Program-made: the position numbers and the translations under genes
Notes under the pieces: model-generated
Told to the model about the DNA's origin: nothing
Databases searched by the model: none
The model's input: the letters and a program-made list of their open reading frames with translations, nothing else
Source of the DNA: Opitutales bacterium
GTDB taxonomy: Bacteria; Verrucomicrobiota; Verrucomicrobiia; Opitutales; UBA953
Assembly (NCBI GenBank): GCA_016463705.1
Contig: JAEMQU010000005.1
Coordinates: forward strand, 1-64,000
DNA length: 64,000 nucleotides
Direction of reading: 5' to 3'
Shown here: piece by piece, positions 36,480-45,481 of the stretch
Layout of the letters: each line of letters opens with the position of its first letter
Numbering within the stretch: position 1 is the stretch's first letter

Positions 36480-37350
36480 GCGCTTGATTTAAAACATCGA
36501 CCAAACGCTTCCGAACTGGCTCAGCCAATTTCGCCAGGTGACGCTGGGCCGATTCATATTCTGCTCGGCCCGCTTCGGTTTCGATGCAGATGGGCTTGAG
36601 GCCCACCGCCGAAAAATCGTACGGCGAAGCGCGCATATCAATCGAGCGAGCCTCATGAGCCAGACGATAAGATTCGGTAGCTAAATCAGACGAAACCCAG
36701 GGCAACGATTTCATTGTCCATTTATATAAATCCATCGTCACGTGCACACACCCGGGTTGTTCGTTTTTAATGCGACCCGCTAAATCAGGTTCTGAATGAT
36801 TAAGAGGTTTGGCGGTAGGTGTAAAAAAACGGAAGGCATCATAGTGTGTGCAACATACTGGCATCGAGCGCACGACTTCATCGGTACCCTTCGCACCCAA
36901 GCGTAACGGCCATTGAGCATGTCGACGTTGATCTGCTTGCTCGTAGACCATCGCCCATTCGTGTAAACCATAACACCTAAAAAAAGGTGGGCGGGTGGTG
37001 ATGGCTAAAGACAAGTCACGAATGAATGTTAAACGTCGGGCGTCTCCCTCGTTCATCGGAATAACGCGGACTAATCCATCGGCGCCTTTTTGAAAGTGGG
37101 CGTCGGTTAAAAGTTCATCACCCTCAACACAGGCAACGCCCACGCCGGGTGTCCAGCGACGCAATGCGCTTAATCTAAAGGGATAGTAGGTATAAAGAAA
37201 GTCTTCGACGGGATCCTGCTCACCGCGCGCGGCCCTTTGTTGACGGGCTTTAACTAAGGCATCAGCGCGTGCTTCATGGCTGGCCCGTTGTTCTTTCCAT
37301 TCTTCAGGCGTTAAAATAATTTCTGCGGTAATCGTATTATTCACACTCAC
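36460..37350 (-). CDS. conserved protein of the family often labelled 3-methyladenine DNA glycosylase
   Basis: The 296 residues resemble actinobacterial proteins annotated with that enzyme name, through the pattern LTPEEWKEQRASHEARADAL, then PVEDFLYTYYPFRLSALRRW and HPG/TPGVGV. I recognise the text pattern only and see no helix-hairpin-helix Gly/Pro-Asp motif of known glycosylases, so the name is doubtful. Other conserved-looking parts are CYGLHEWAMVY, CTHYDAFRFFTP and QPGCVHVTMDLYKW. The GTG start overlaps the upstream gamma-carbonic-anhydrase gene by 4 bases, and its end overlaps the convergent propeller gene by 20 bases. Confidence 0.6.
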   Translation of the reverse strand: MSVNNTITAEIILTPEEWKEQRASHEARADALVKARQQRAARGEQDPVEDFLYTYYPFRLSALRRWTPGVGVACVEGDELLTDAHFQKGADGLVRVIPMNEGDARRLTFIRDLSLAITTRPPFFRCYGLHEWAMVYEQADQRRHAQWPLRLGAKGTDEVVRSMPVCCTHYDAFRFFTPTAKPLNHSEPDLAGRIKNEQPGCVHVTMDLYKWTMKSLPWVSSDLATESYRLAHEARSIDMRASPYDFSAVGLKPICIETEAGRAEYESAQRHLAKLAEPVRKRLVDVLNQALTSNSR

Positions 37351-37904
37351 TCGAATCGTTTGTGATGGGCTGAGACTTTAATATATTTTTCGGCCCAACC
37401 GGGCAGAGAATTTATTTCTTCGGCCGTTAATGGGCGCTTAACTTTGGCGGGCGAGCCGAGAACCAATGAACCGGGAAGAATAAAAGTGTCTTTAGTAACC
37501 AACGCACCGGCACCGATAATACAATCGGCACCAATCACCGCGCCGTCTAAAATCGTGGCGTGCATTCCAATTAAACAACGATCACCAATGGTGCAGGCGT
37601 GAATCATGGCCAAGTGTCCGACGGTGACATAACTCCCGATGATAGCGGGAAGATCATCGGCAACGTGTACCACGGCACCGTCTTGAATGTTGGTGCCTTC
37701 GCCAATCGAGATTGGAGCGATGTCGCCACGCAACACCGCGCAGGGCCACACGCTGGCCTTGGCCGCGATGGTCACGTTACCAATCACCACAGAGCGGTCG
37801 TGAACATAAGCCGTGGGGTGAATCATGGGACCTTTGGCCAAGTTGCGGGTGAGTTCCTCGGAAAGAAGTTTGTCGGCTGAATCTGGACTTGAGGAATTTG
37901 ACAC
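37347..37904 (-). CDS. gamma-carbonic-anhydrase-like hexapeptide-repeat protein
   Basis: Left-handed beta-helix protein with repeated [LIV]G-x4 hexapeptides. The three potential metal-binding His are in AVVHVADD and VGHLAMIHACTIG, as in gamma-class carbonic anhydrases and PaaY/YrdA relatives. The GTG at 37904 gives 185 residues with a 26-residue helical lead-in; the ATG at 37826 would give 159. Physiological substrate unknown. It is coupled by a GTGA overlap to the next gene. Confidence 0.82.
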   Translation of the reverse strand: MSNSSSPDSADKLLSEELTRNLAKGPMIHPTAYVHDRSVVIGNVTIAAKASVWPCAVLRGDIAPISIGEGTNIQDGAVVHVADDLPAIIGSYVTVGHLAMIHACTIGDRCLIGMHATILDGAVIGADCIIGAGALVTKDTFILPGSLVLGSPAKVKRPLTAEEINSLPGWAEKYIKVSAHHKRFE

Positions 37905-38094
37905 CCCATCAAGGTGTCGAGTGGGAGACTTTCAGGGAAGCCCGAAGTGCCTAATTTCAAAAAAATGCTAATTTTCGTCAATTTCGAGGGTTATTTGCCC
38001 GGGGCGGCTGGGAAAAAACCCTTAACCCCAAGTTAAAAAATAATTCCCCTTGCCAACCCCAAGTCAGTTCATTTGCTCCGACCTTCCGACAGCC

Positions 38095-38409
38095 ATGAAG
38101 GCCACATTTATCACATCCGGTCGCCAGTTCACAGTGAAGCAAGGCGACATCCTCATCGTTAACCAGTACCCTGGTAAAAACGAAGGGGACGTACTCACCT
38201 TTGACCAAGTTCTCCTCGTTGGAGAAGGCGCAGCTGCCAAGATCGGCACCCCTACTGTTGCCGGCGCCAAAGTCACCGCGACTATTCTCGAGAATAAGCG
38301 CGGCGACAAGATCGACATCTTTAAACACCGTCGCCGTAAAGGTTACTACCGTCGTCGCGGTCACCGCCAAGAGCTGTCGGTCATCAAAGTCGAAACCATT
38401 TCTGCTTAA
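38095..38409 (+). CDS. rplU: 50S ribosomal protein L21
   Basis: Large-subunit protein binding 23S rRNA with L20. ATG 38095 gives 104 residues ([18 protein letters not shown]) with the family end [19 protein letters not shown]. An in-frame TTG at 38050 would add 15 unlike residues and falls on a TTGCCA -35-like box. The leader contains AACCCTTAACC at 38017-38027. It forms the usual rplU-rpmA pair. Confidence 0.96.
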   Translation: MKATFITSGRQFTVKQGDILIVNQYPGKNEGDVLTFDQVLLVGEGAAAKIGTPTVAGAKVTATILENKRGDKIDIFKHRRRKGYYRRRGHRQELSVIKVETISA

Positions 38410-38428
38410 CCCTTAATCAAGTACTACC

Positions 38429-38695
38429 ATGGCAACCAAGAAAGGTGGCGGCACTTCCAGCAACGGCCGCGATTCACAATCCAAACGTCTCGGCGTTAAA
38501 CTTTACAGCGGCGAGTTTGCTACCGCTGGCTCCATCCTCATCCGTCAACGTGGCACTCAAATGCGCGCGGGTCGTAATGTCGGCATGGGTCGCGATCACA
38601 CTCTCTTTGCTAAAGCCGATGGCTTAGTGAAGTGGGATGCTGAACACCGTCGGGTTGAAGTGGTTCCTACCACTGCCAACAGCTGCACGATCTAA
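38429..38695 (+). CDS. rpmA: 50S ribosomal protein L27
   Basis: L27 reaches the peptidyl-transferase centre with its N-terminus. The 88 residues start [20 protein letters not shown], without the cleavable Firmicutes-type extension, and contain [15 protein letters not shown]. It follows rplU by 19 bases and is followed by a terminator. Confidence 0.96.
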   Translation: MATKKGGGTSSNGRDSQSKRLGVKLYSGEFATAGSILIRQRGTQMRAGRNVGMGRDHTLFAKADGLVKWDAEHRRVEVVPTTANSCTI

Positions 38696-38715
38696 TTTCG
38701 TTTTTAAAACGAATT

Positions 38716-38746
38716 AAAAAAGCCGACTGAACTGTCGGCTTTTTTG
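38716..38746 (+). terminator. intrinsic terminator after rpmA
   Basis: AGCCGAC pairs with GTCGGCT around a 6-base loop (38721-38740), followed by a run of T. A-rich sequence on the 5' side lets it also serve the opposite strand, so it may stop transcripts of the convergent small gene at 38815. A second A/T-rich hairpin, TTCGTTTTTAAAACGAA, lies just upstream at 38698-38714. Confidence 0.9.
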
Positions 38747-38814
38747 TTATGCAGAGAATCCTTCCCGGTCTCGCCGGTTGGCGAAACTCGCAGGGCTCTT
38801 CTTTCTGTCATCTT

Positions 38815-39090
38815 CTAGTTCTGACGACTGGTTAACTTTTCCAACTGCGAACGGAAAACCGCCCGCGTCGAATCTGCATAGATCGGATCATGGACGACAT
38901 AATCGCAGACTTTTTCGAGAGCACGCGATTCATCCACGTTCACGAGATGCATCGAATCTAATTCGGTGATTAATAACTTGAGGTGCTCAAACGACAACAA
39001 CGCTAAATCGAGTTCGGTCGTATCACTGAAACCGTACTCGGGATCGTCAGCTTCCTGAGACAGGAGCATAGTATTTTGAGGATAGTGCAT
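38815..39090 (-). CDS. small acidic protein, unknown function
   Basis: The 91-residue protein is rich in Asp and Glu with helical character (LDLALLSFEHLKLLITELDS, ESRALEKVCDYVV). No family is recognised. The start could be ATG 39090 or ATG 39069 (84 residues). An opposing open frame of 63 residues on the plus strand lies within it but is less protein-like. The gene fills the space between the rpmA terminator and the MATE gene; it is likely but not proven coding. Confidence 0.5.
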   Translation of the reverse strand: MHYPQNTMLLSQEADDPEYGFSDTTELDLALLSFEHLKLLITELDSMHLVNVDESRALEKVCDYVVHDPIYADSTRAVFRSQLEKLTSRQN

Positions 39091-39203
39091 TTGGGGTGCG
39101 TCTAAAATACTAAGCTTAAAACACGTCCTGGAAAGATAATCTGTGTTAAGAAACTATGGATACAGTGTGTCTTTTGCGTGACGAAACTCGTGGGATATAA
39201 CAC

Positions 39204-40526
39204 CTAAATTCCCGAGTAACGCGTCGAACGCCAAAACTTCCACGTCATCACCAAGGACACTAAACCAAGCCCAAACGCTAGCGCGATCCATATTCCCGCC
39301 GCGCCTAAATGACAGGGGAACGCCAATAGCAGGGCTAAAGGTAGCGTGACTAACCAATAGACAATAAAGACCGACCAAGAGGCCCAGGCGGCGCAATTAA
39401 TTGAGCGGAGTAAATGGGCAGCGACAATTTGTACTCCGTCAAACGGGGCCCACACGGCGGCGAAGATAAGTAAAACTGAGGCAATCATCGCCGATTCCGT
39501 TCCAGCCACGCCATAAAGTTGGAGCAAGTTAGGACGCAGTAAAACCATGGCCAATCCGTAGAGTGCCATAAAACAACCGCCCATCATAATAGCACCCCAA
39601 CCCACAGCGTGAACGCGCTTGATATCTTTGGCACCATACGCCTCGCCCGCTCGAATGCCCGCCGCGATGCCTAATCCGAGGGGCAACATAAAGGCAGCGG
39701 AGGCGGTACTGATCGCCACTTGGTGGGCCGCTTGGGCCGTGGGCGAAATCCATCCAGCAAAAATTGGGACGACTGCAAAAATTCCGACTTCACTCAAGCT
39801 GTGCAAACCAGCAGGTAGTCCAGTCTTCATCAAACGTGCGAAAACTTTTTTTTGAAAACCTTCCGCCCAGTTTACCTCTCCGCGGCCGGGAGTGTACCAA
39901 AGCCCAATCAGCATCACGATGCGGGAAACCAAGGTCGCCCAACCCGCTCCAGCCAATCCTAAATTGGGAAAACCCCAGTTGCCATACATCCAAAGCCAAT
40001 TGAATAAAATATTTAGAAGTAATCCGACCGTTAACCAAGCTAAAGAAATCCAGGGTTGGTGTTGGGTATCGCGATGGCAACGCAGGGCATGAAATAATAA
40101 ACCAGGTACCATCGCCCAAGCCATAATGATAAAGAAGTCGTGCGCTTCCTTGGCGACTTCGGGTGCCGATCCTAAATGATTTAAAAAATAGGCTGATCCA
40201 TGAGTTAGAACCGCGGCGATCGTGCTGAAAATAAGGGCCAGGGCCATACCATGGCGGAGAATAGCGGGTGCCGACTCTTCAACCCCTGCCCCATTATCCT
40301 GCGATTGATAAACAGAAATCGCTCCGATGAGTCCGATACCAAAAACGTAAGGAATGTAATTGAGATTTGCAGCGAGGGCCGACGCGGCCAAAGCGGTTTC
40401 GCCGAGGTGGCCAGCCATCGTGACATCAATCACAAACATCAAACCATAGCCGAACATTCCCAGCATAATCGGGATGGCTAGCTTGAGCGTAGGAATCACT
40501 TCGTCTCTAATGCGCGCGGCCTTCAT
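39204..40526 (-). CDS. MATE-family efflux transporter
   Basis: A twelve-helix sodium- or proton-coupled multidrug/toxin exporter of the NorM/DinF type. Two six-helix halves are visible in about 440 residues: LAIPIMLGMFGYGLMFVID opens the first, and GLPAGLHSLSEVGIFAVVPI and HQVAISTASAAFMLPLGLGI belong to the second. ATG 40526 is preferred to GTG 40532. It follows the ABC ATPase gene with a 46-base gap and may be co-transcribed. Substrate unknown. Confidence 0.88.
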   Translation of the reverse strand: MKAARIRDEVIPTLKLAIPIMLGMFGYGLMFVIDVTMAGHLGETALAASALAANLNYIPYVFGIGLIGAISVYQSQDNGAGVEESAPAILRHGMALALIFSTIAAVLTHGSAYFLNHLGSAPEVAKEAHDFFIIMAWAMVPGLLFHALRCHRDTQHQPWISLAWLTVGLLLNILFNWLWMYGNWGFPNLGLAGAGWATLVSRIVMLIGLWYTPGRGEVNWAEGFQKKVFARLMKTGLPAGLHSLSEVGIFAVVPIFAGWISPTAQAAHQVAISTASAAFMLPLGLGIAAGIRAGEAYGAKDIKRVHAVGWGAIMMGGCFMALYGLAMVLLRPNLLQLYGVAGTESAMIASVLLIFAAVWAPFDGVQIVAAHLLRSINCAAWASWSVFIVYWLVTLPLALLLAFPCHLGAAGIWIALAFGLGLVSLVMTWKFWRSTRYSGI

Positions 40527-40572
40527 TTGCACCCAGCAGTGGCGGTTTAATCTGAATTAGCGAGTTTAAGTT

Positions 40573-41643
40573 TTAATCGATCAAGCCCACCACATCTTCG
40601 GGCTCAACCCACGCATAAACGGTCGACTTCGAACCGACGCGCTGACGTGGATTAATTTCTGATATTTTTAAGACCAATCCTTGAACAGTCGAAAAATCGT
40701 GCAGGGAAAAATCACCCTGAAATAAAGTGTCAGTCACACTGCCCTCAAAAGAATTTTCTTCAGGGGCCATAATATCTAAGTGTAAACATTCGGGGCGAAT
40801 ACACAGCGTGAGCGCCTGGCCGACCGCGGGTGGATGTTCGACATCCGATAAGGCCCCGTGGAGTTCACCGAAATCCGTTTGGGCAATAAACTCACCCGCC
40901 GCTTGGTGAATGAGTTTTCCTTTAATTAAATTAGCGGAGCCTAAAAAAGTCGCAATCCAGCTATTGAGCGGGCGACGATAAACATCGAGCGGATTACCTG
41001 ATTGTATAATTTTTCCGTCGGACATCACGCCCAGTTGATCGGCCATCGCAAAGGCATCTTTTTGATCATGCAATACGCAGATAATAGTCATCGAACGCTC
41101 GCGGACCAGTTTACGCAGGCGATCACGCAGTTCGATGCGACCCGCGGTATCCAAATTACTGAAGGGCTCATCGAGTAATAATAACTTGGGGTTAGACATG
41201 AGCGCGCGAGCCAGAGCGATGCGTTGTTGCTGGCCTCCCGAAAGTTCGGAAGGACGACGGAGCGCCCACGATTTGGCGTCCACCGAATGTAATGCTTGGT
41301 AAGCGCGTTCTTTTACTTCAATCGGCGACAGGCCTGAATCACTTAAATCCAGAGCTACATTTTCCCAAACGGTTAAGTGCGGAAACAAGGCGTAGTTTTG
41401 AAAAACCATAGCGGTGGACCGCGACGTTGGTGTTTTTTCTTTTAGATTTTTACCCTCTAATTTTATGGATCCCGTATAGCCCTCGATCAGTCCGGCTAGA
41501 ATCTTTAACAACGTCGTTTTGCCGCTACCCGAGGGACCGACGAGGCAATACAAAGAGCCCGACTCAACCTGGAGATTAACCCCGTTTAAAATTGGGTGTG
41601 AATCAATTTGGTAATGCAAATCTTGTATATTAATTGCGAACAC
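40573..41643 (-). CDS. ABC transporter ATP-binding protein (PotA/FbpC/CysA-like)
   Basis: The ATPase subunit of an import-type ABC transporter. Walker A GPSGSGKTT, Q-loop VFQNYALFPH, signature LSGGQQQRIALARAL, Walker B LLLLDEPFSNLD and the H-loop His in VLHDQKDAFAMADQLG are intact. A C-terminal TOBE-like region (residues about 240-350) is typical of ATPases for iron, polyamine, sulfate or sugar importers. No permease or binding protein is adjacent, so its partner is elsewhere. The start is GTG at 41643, exactly where the upstream promoter predicts transcription to begin. Confidence 0.88.
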   Translation of the reverse strand: MFAINIQDLHYQIDSHPILNGVNLQVESGSLYCLVGPSGSGKTTLLKILAGLIEGYTGSIKLEGKNLKEKTPTSRSTAMVFQNYALFPHLTVWENVALDLSDSGLSPIEVKERAYQALHSVDAKSWALRRPSELSGGQQQRIALARALMSNPKLLLLDEPFSNLDTAGRIELRDRLRKLVRERSMTIICVLHDQKDAFAMADQLGVMSDGKIIQSGNPLDVYRRPLNSWIATFLGSANLIKGKLIHQAAGEFIAQTDFGELHGALSDVEHPPAVGQALTLCIRPECLHLDIMAPEENSFEGSVTDTLFQGDFSLHDFSTVQGLVLKISEINPRQRVGSKSTVYAWVEPEDVVGLID

Positions 41644-41649
41644 GAATGA

Positions 41650-41678
41650 AATTTAACCTTTCTTATAAAGAGGTGCAA
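41650..41678 (-). promoter_or_regulatory. promoter of the ABC ATPase gene, leaderless arrangement
   Basis: On the minus strand TTGCAC (41673-41678) and TAAATT (41650-41655) are separated by 17 bases. Six bases separate the -10 box from the GTG start at 41643, so transcription should begin on the start codon itself. Confidence 0.55.
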
Positions 41679-41758
41679 GGATGGGTCGTTCACAATTTAA
41701 GTAAATTAGCCGAGCGATGCTTGCCACCGCCCATCTTTTGCTCAAGGTTATGGGTCCT

Positions 41759-42364
41759 ATGGCTAACGACGACGAAGAAGAAGAGAAAACCCCCGAAGCA
41801 CCTAAAGAGGCTACACCGAGCGCTCTGCTCATCCAGAAAAAATTCCTCGAACAACGTAAGCTCTTCCTCTGGGGCGCCGTCGATGATGCTTCAGCGAAAG
41901 ACATCGTAGAAAAACTCCTGTACCTCGAAACTTCCGATCCAGGAAAAGAGATTACTTTTTATATCAATACTCCCGGAGGTTCGATTACGGCAGGTATGGC
42001 GGTCTACGATACCATCCGCTTAATTACCTCACCCGTTAAAGTAGTCGTCACTGGTATGGCTGCGTCCATGGGATCCATCTTACTGCAAGCGCCTAAACAA
42101 AAAGGGGGCCGCCTCGTTTTCCCTCATGCTCGGGTGATGATTCACCAACCACTCATTATGGGTCGCATTCAAGCCCCTGCCGTCGATATTCATATTCAAG
42201 CTCTCGAGATGGAACGCCTGCGCGCCGAGCTAAATGAAATTCTCGCGAAGGCCTCAGGACAAAAACTCGAGAAAGTGGTTAAAGATACTGATCGAGATTT
42301 TTACATGACCGCCGAAGAAGCCATTGAATATGGTCTGGCGGATGCGATCGTTAAAAAACTTTAA
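41759..42364 (+). CDS. clpP: ATP-dependent Clp protease proteolytic subunit
   Basis: Cytosolic serine protease that forms the ClpP tetradecamer and degrades proteins unfolded by ClpX or ClpA. The catalytic triad is Ser103 (GMAASMGS), His129 (MIHQP) and Asp180 (DTDRDFYM). I place the start at ATG 41759 (MANDDEEEEK, 201 residues); ATG 41750 and ATG 41717 are in frame. The N-terminus has about 20 acidic, Pro-rich residues before the family core, so a processed N-terminus is likely. clpX is not next to it; a rhomboid gene and prc follow with 11- and 7-base gaps. Confidence 0.93.
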   Translation: MANDDEEEEKTPEAPKEATPSALLIQKKFLEQRKLFLWGAVDDASAKDIVEKLLYLETSDPGKEITFYINTPGGSITAGMAVYDTIRLITSPVKVVVTGMAASMGSILLQAPKQKGGRLVFPHARVMIHQPLIMGRIQAPAVDIHIQALEMERLRAELNEILAKASGQKLEKVVKDTDRDFYMTAEEAIEYGLADAIVKKL

Positions 42365-42375
42365 TCCACAGATTA

Positions 42376-43269
42376 ATGGGCATCGGCAATCGAGCCTATA
42401 TGCGAAATACGATTCCCTTTCGCTCAGGGATATCGGCTACCACTATCATCCTGTGTTTGATTGTCGGATTCTATCTGGTTAATCTCGTCCAAGACTCGAC
42501 GCGTACCGACTTAACCTCTTGGGCCACCCTGCCCGAAATTAATTCCGCCCCCTGGCAGTGGTTTACCTACGCCTTTATTCATTATAGTTTTTGGCATCTC
42601 TTGGGTAATGGGCTGGGGCTTTGGTGGTTGGGAAAAGTTGTCGAAGATCACTACGGCGAAAAAGTATTCTACCTAACACTCAGCGGCGGAATTATTCTAG
42701 GGGCATTTTGCTGGTGGCTAACGGGCGTGAGTGGAGTGCGCTCCGAAAATCATAGCTTAATTGGAATCTCTGGCGGCGTCTATGCACTCATGGTTGTAGC
42801 TCTACTGAATCGACTAGACCAAGTCATCACCCTGTTACTTTTCTTTTTTATTCCCGTTAATATAAAAGCCCGCTGGCTTCTCATCACACTCCTGGTCATC
42901 ACGGTTTTGGGTTGGGGCTTTTCCGAATTACCTGGTCGACATACCTGGACAAGTTGGAAGCCGGCACTTGACTGGGCGATGGGCACGAGCCTCGCTCATT
43001 CCGCGCACCTTGGAGGGTTTTTGTTTGGGTGGCTGATGTGGAAATATCAAAATCAAACAAATCGGTCAGGTAGTGGCGCTCTATCTATAATGGGCACCCC
43101 TTTCGACGATGATAATACAATGTCTATGCAGCCGAAAAACGGCCAAAAAATCAGCCAAGTCCGTGCAGAATTAGACGCGCTGCTCGATAAAATTTCCGTC
43201 AAGGGTTTCGGCTCGCTCACCGAGTCCGAAAAACGCAGACTCGCCGAACTCAGCGATCAACTGAAATAA
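42376..43269 (+). CDS. rhomboid-family intramembrane serine protease
   Basis: Cleaves membrane proteins within or near their transmembrane segments. Six or more membrane helices are visible; the catalytic Ser lies in LIGISGGVYAL, the His in AHSAHLGGFLFG, and the HLLGNGLGLWWLG helix provides the conserved His and Asn. After the last helix (about residue 220) comes a soluble tail ending in ISVKGFGSLTESEKRRLAEL, a pattern I recall from rhomboid tails in Bacteroidetes and Verrucomicrobia. It sits between clpP and prc in one apparent operon. Confidence 0.9.
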   Translation: MGIGNRAYMRNTIPFRSGISATTIILCLIVGFYLVNLVQDSTRTDLTSWATLPEINSAPWQWFTYAFIHYSFWHLLGNGLGLWWLGKVVEDHYGEKVFYLTLSGGIILGAFCWWLTGVSGVRSENHSLIGISGGVYALMVVALLNRLDQVITLLLFFFIPVNIKARWLLITLLVITVLGWGFSELPGRHTWTSWKPALDWAMGTSLAHSAHLGGFLFGWLMWKYQNQTNRSGSGALSIMGTPFDDDNTMSMQPKNGQKISQVRAELDALLDKISVKGFGSLTESEKRRLAELSDQLK

Positions 43270-43276
43270 AATTTCC

Positions 43277-45481
43277 ATGACCCTTCGCAGCTTCTTACTT
43301 TTTGTTTTCGCCTTCCAGTTAAGTTACGGCGAGCCAGTAAAATTTACGACCACGGAGTTAATGCAGAATGAAACACGGGCGACCGTAGCATTACTGGAGC
43401 GCCTCCATATCAGCAAAAAACAGATGGCGGATGTGGATACTAAAGAGGTAATCACTACCTACTGTGAAAATTTAGACCCCGGTAAAATGTACTTCACCCA
43501 GGCGGAAGTAGATGAATATGTCAGTCGTTACGGTCGCAGCTTAGATTTATATTTAACTCGAGGAAATCTCACCCCAGCGTTCGAGATTTATCAAGCGTTT
43601 CGCAAACACGTGGAAGAGCGCACGGCTAGCTCCATCCAGTCCTTAAACCAAAAAATCGATTTAACTCAAGCGGGCTTCTTCCCTACCGACCGAAAAAAAG
43701 GCAACTGGCCGAGCGACAGCAAAGAAGCCGATGATTTATGGAGCCGTCGTTTAAGATTAGATATTCTGAGTGAATTATTAGGCGATGACCGGATGAACAG
43801 TAACAACCGTAATGAGCCTAAACAAAAGCCGACGCACGAAACCAAAGCGCCCGAAGTTACTCCTGAAAAAATTGCCGAAGCGGTGGTGCGCCTGAAAAAG
43901 CGTTACGAAAAAATTAAAATCTATTTAAGTTTTGATCCCCAAGAAGTTGAGGAGCTATTCCTCAATTCTTATTCTACCCAGTATGATCCACACTCCATTT
44001 TCTTCTCCCAGCAATCCTTCGAAGAATTTGAAATCGGTATGCGTAATTCGCTCTGCGGAATCGGTGCCACGCTCACCGACGAAGACGGCTATTGTACCAT
44101 CAAGGAAATCTTGCCCGGTGGCCCTCTCTTTCTTTCTGGCAAAGCCAAATCGGGAGATAAAATTATTGCCGTCGGACAAGGTAAAGACGGCGAGATGGAT
44201 GATATCGTCGGCCTACGCCTCCAGAAAACGATTAATCGTATTCGCGGAAAACAAAACACGATTGTTAAACTTTTAGTCGAATCGGGCGATGGCAGTGGCC
44301 GAAAAACCATCATCCTCGCCCGTGATCAAATTAAGTTATTCAATCAAATGGCCTCTGCGCGTTGCTTTGAAGGTCAGAACGGAAATCTTGGCGTAATCGA
44401 ACTTCCCGCTTTTTACGGAAAAAATCCTGATGGAACTGGCTCGAGTCCCACCAAGGATGTTGAGCAACTGATTGTTAAACTCAAAGCCATGGGAATCCGG
44501 GCACTGATTGTCGATTTACGTAAAAATGGCGGGGGTCTCCTCAATGAAGCCGTCGATTTATCCGGACTGTTTATTCCAACGGGCTCCATTCTGCAAGTGC
44601 GCGACAGCCAAGGACGTATTGATAATTACCGCGATGAGAATGCTAAAGTCGCTTGGGACGGTCCGCTCATCGTTCTCACTTCAAAACTTTCCGCTTCAGC
44701 CTCGGAGATTTTTGCGGGGGCGCTGAAAGACCACCGTCGCGCTCTCGTGGTGGGCGATACAACCACCCACGGAAAAGGATCGGTGCAGAATATCATCGAA
44801 CTGAATCGCGTGTTTAAGGAGCTAGATATCAAGTCCGCCGTTAAAGTGACTATTCAAAAATGGTACGCACCAAGCGGATCATCGATTCAACTCAAAGGGG
44901 TCCCTGCGGATATCATTGTGCCTTCCGTATTCTCTGTTCTACCCGTAGCAGAATCTGATTTAGACCATCCCCTCCCTTGGGATTCCATTCCTGCTTCGCT
45001 CACTAAACCCGATGAAGGTCCGTGGTTAAAGGCGCCGCTCTCCGATAATTTAATTAATATTCTCAAAGAAGCATCCGCTAAACGTCAGGCTGAGCTTCCT
45101 GAATTCTCTACGCTTAATCACTCTATCGAATGGACGCGCAGTCGCACCAATCGCAAAGAGGTCTCACTCTCACTCGAGCAACGTCGCCAAGAGCGCACCG
45201 ATGATCTCACCTTCCGCGGGCAAGTTCGTAATGAGCTCAATCAATTCTCCAAAAATTCATTCAAGGCCACGGATGTAAAATTAGATACTGCCCTAGAACA
45301 GGAAAAGAAGGAAGGCCCTGAATATACGAATAAATCTAAGCGCCAGTCGCGCATCCGCGAGCCACTCGAAGATGAAGACTGGCCCGACTACGATATTCAA
45401 CTTCAAGAAGCTGTCCGCATCGCCGACGACTGGAGTAAGTTAGTGGCTGATAAAACTTCTACGACTGCACCTATACGTTAA
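43277..45481 (+). CDS. prc: carboxy-terminal processing protease (tail-specific protease, S41)
   Basis: Periplasmic protease that trims C-termini and degrades tagged or envelope proteins. Residues 1-18 form a signal peptide. An N-terminal domain (LDPGKMYFTQAEVDEY), a PDZ domain near residue 255 ([20 protein letters not shown]) and the S41 catalytic core follow. The nucleophile Ser is in SKLSASASEIFAGAL and the general-base Lys in TTHGKGSVQN. A long C-terminal region typical of Prc brings the length to 734. The stop codon abuts that of the convergent exported ClpP-like gene with no base between. Confidence 0.94.
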   Translation: MTLRSFLLFVFAFQLSYGEPVKFTTTELMQNETRATVALLERLHISKKQMADVDTKEVITTYCENLDPGKMYFTQAEVDEYVSRYGRSLDLYLTRGNLTPAFEIYQAFRKHVEERTASSIQSLNQKIDLTQAGFFPTDRKKGNWPSDSKEADDLWSRRLRLDILSELLGDDRMNSNNRNEPKQKPTHETKAPEVTPEKIAEAVVRLKKRYEKIKIYLSFDPQEVEELFLNSYSTQYDPHSIFFSQQSFEEFEIGMRNSLCGIGATLTDEDGYCTIKEILPGGPLFLSGKAKSGDKIIAVGQGKDGEMDDIVGLRLQKTINRIRGKQNTIVKLLVESGDGSGRKTIILARDQIKLFNQMASARCFEGQNGNLGVIELPAFYGKNPDGTGSSPTKDVEQLIVKLKAMGIRALIVDLRKNGGGLLNEAVDLSGLFIPTGSILQVRDSQGRIDNYRDENAKVAWDGPLIVLTSKLSASASEIFAGALKDHRRALVVGDTTTHGKGSVQNIIELNRVFKELDIKSAVKVTIQKWYAPSGSSIQLKGVPADIIVPSVFSVLPVAESDLDHPLPWDSIPASLTKPDEGPWLKAPLSDNLINILKEASAKRQAELPEFSTLNHSIEWTRSRTNRKEVSLSLEQRRQERTDDLTFRGQVRNELNQFSKNSFKATDVKLDTALEQEKKEGPEYTNKSKRQSRIREPLEDEDWPDYDIQLQEAVRIADDWSKLVADKTSTTAPIR

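Noticed and set aside
38778..38969. Plus-strand frame of 63 codons after rpmA
   Set aside because: It overlaps the more protein-like minus-strand gene, begins in the terminator's downstream sequence and has a low-quality composition (runs of Ser, then His/Arg).
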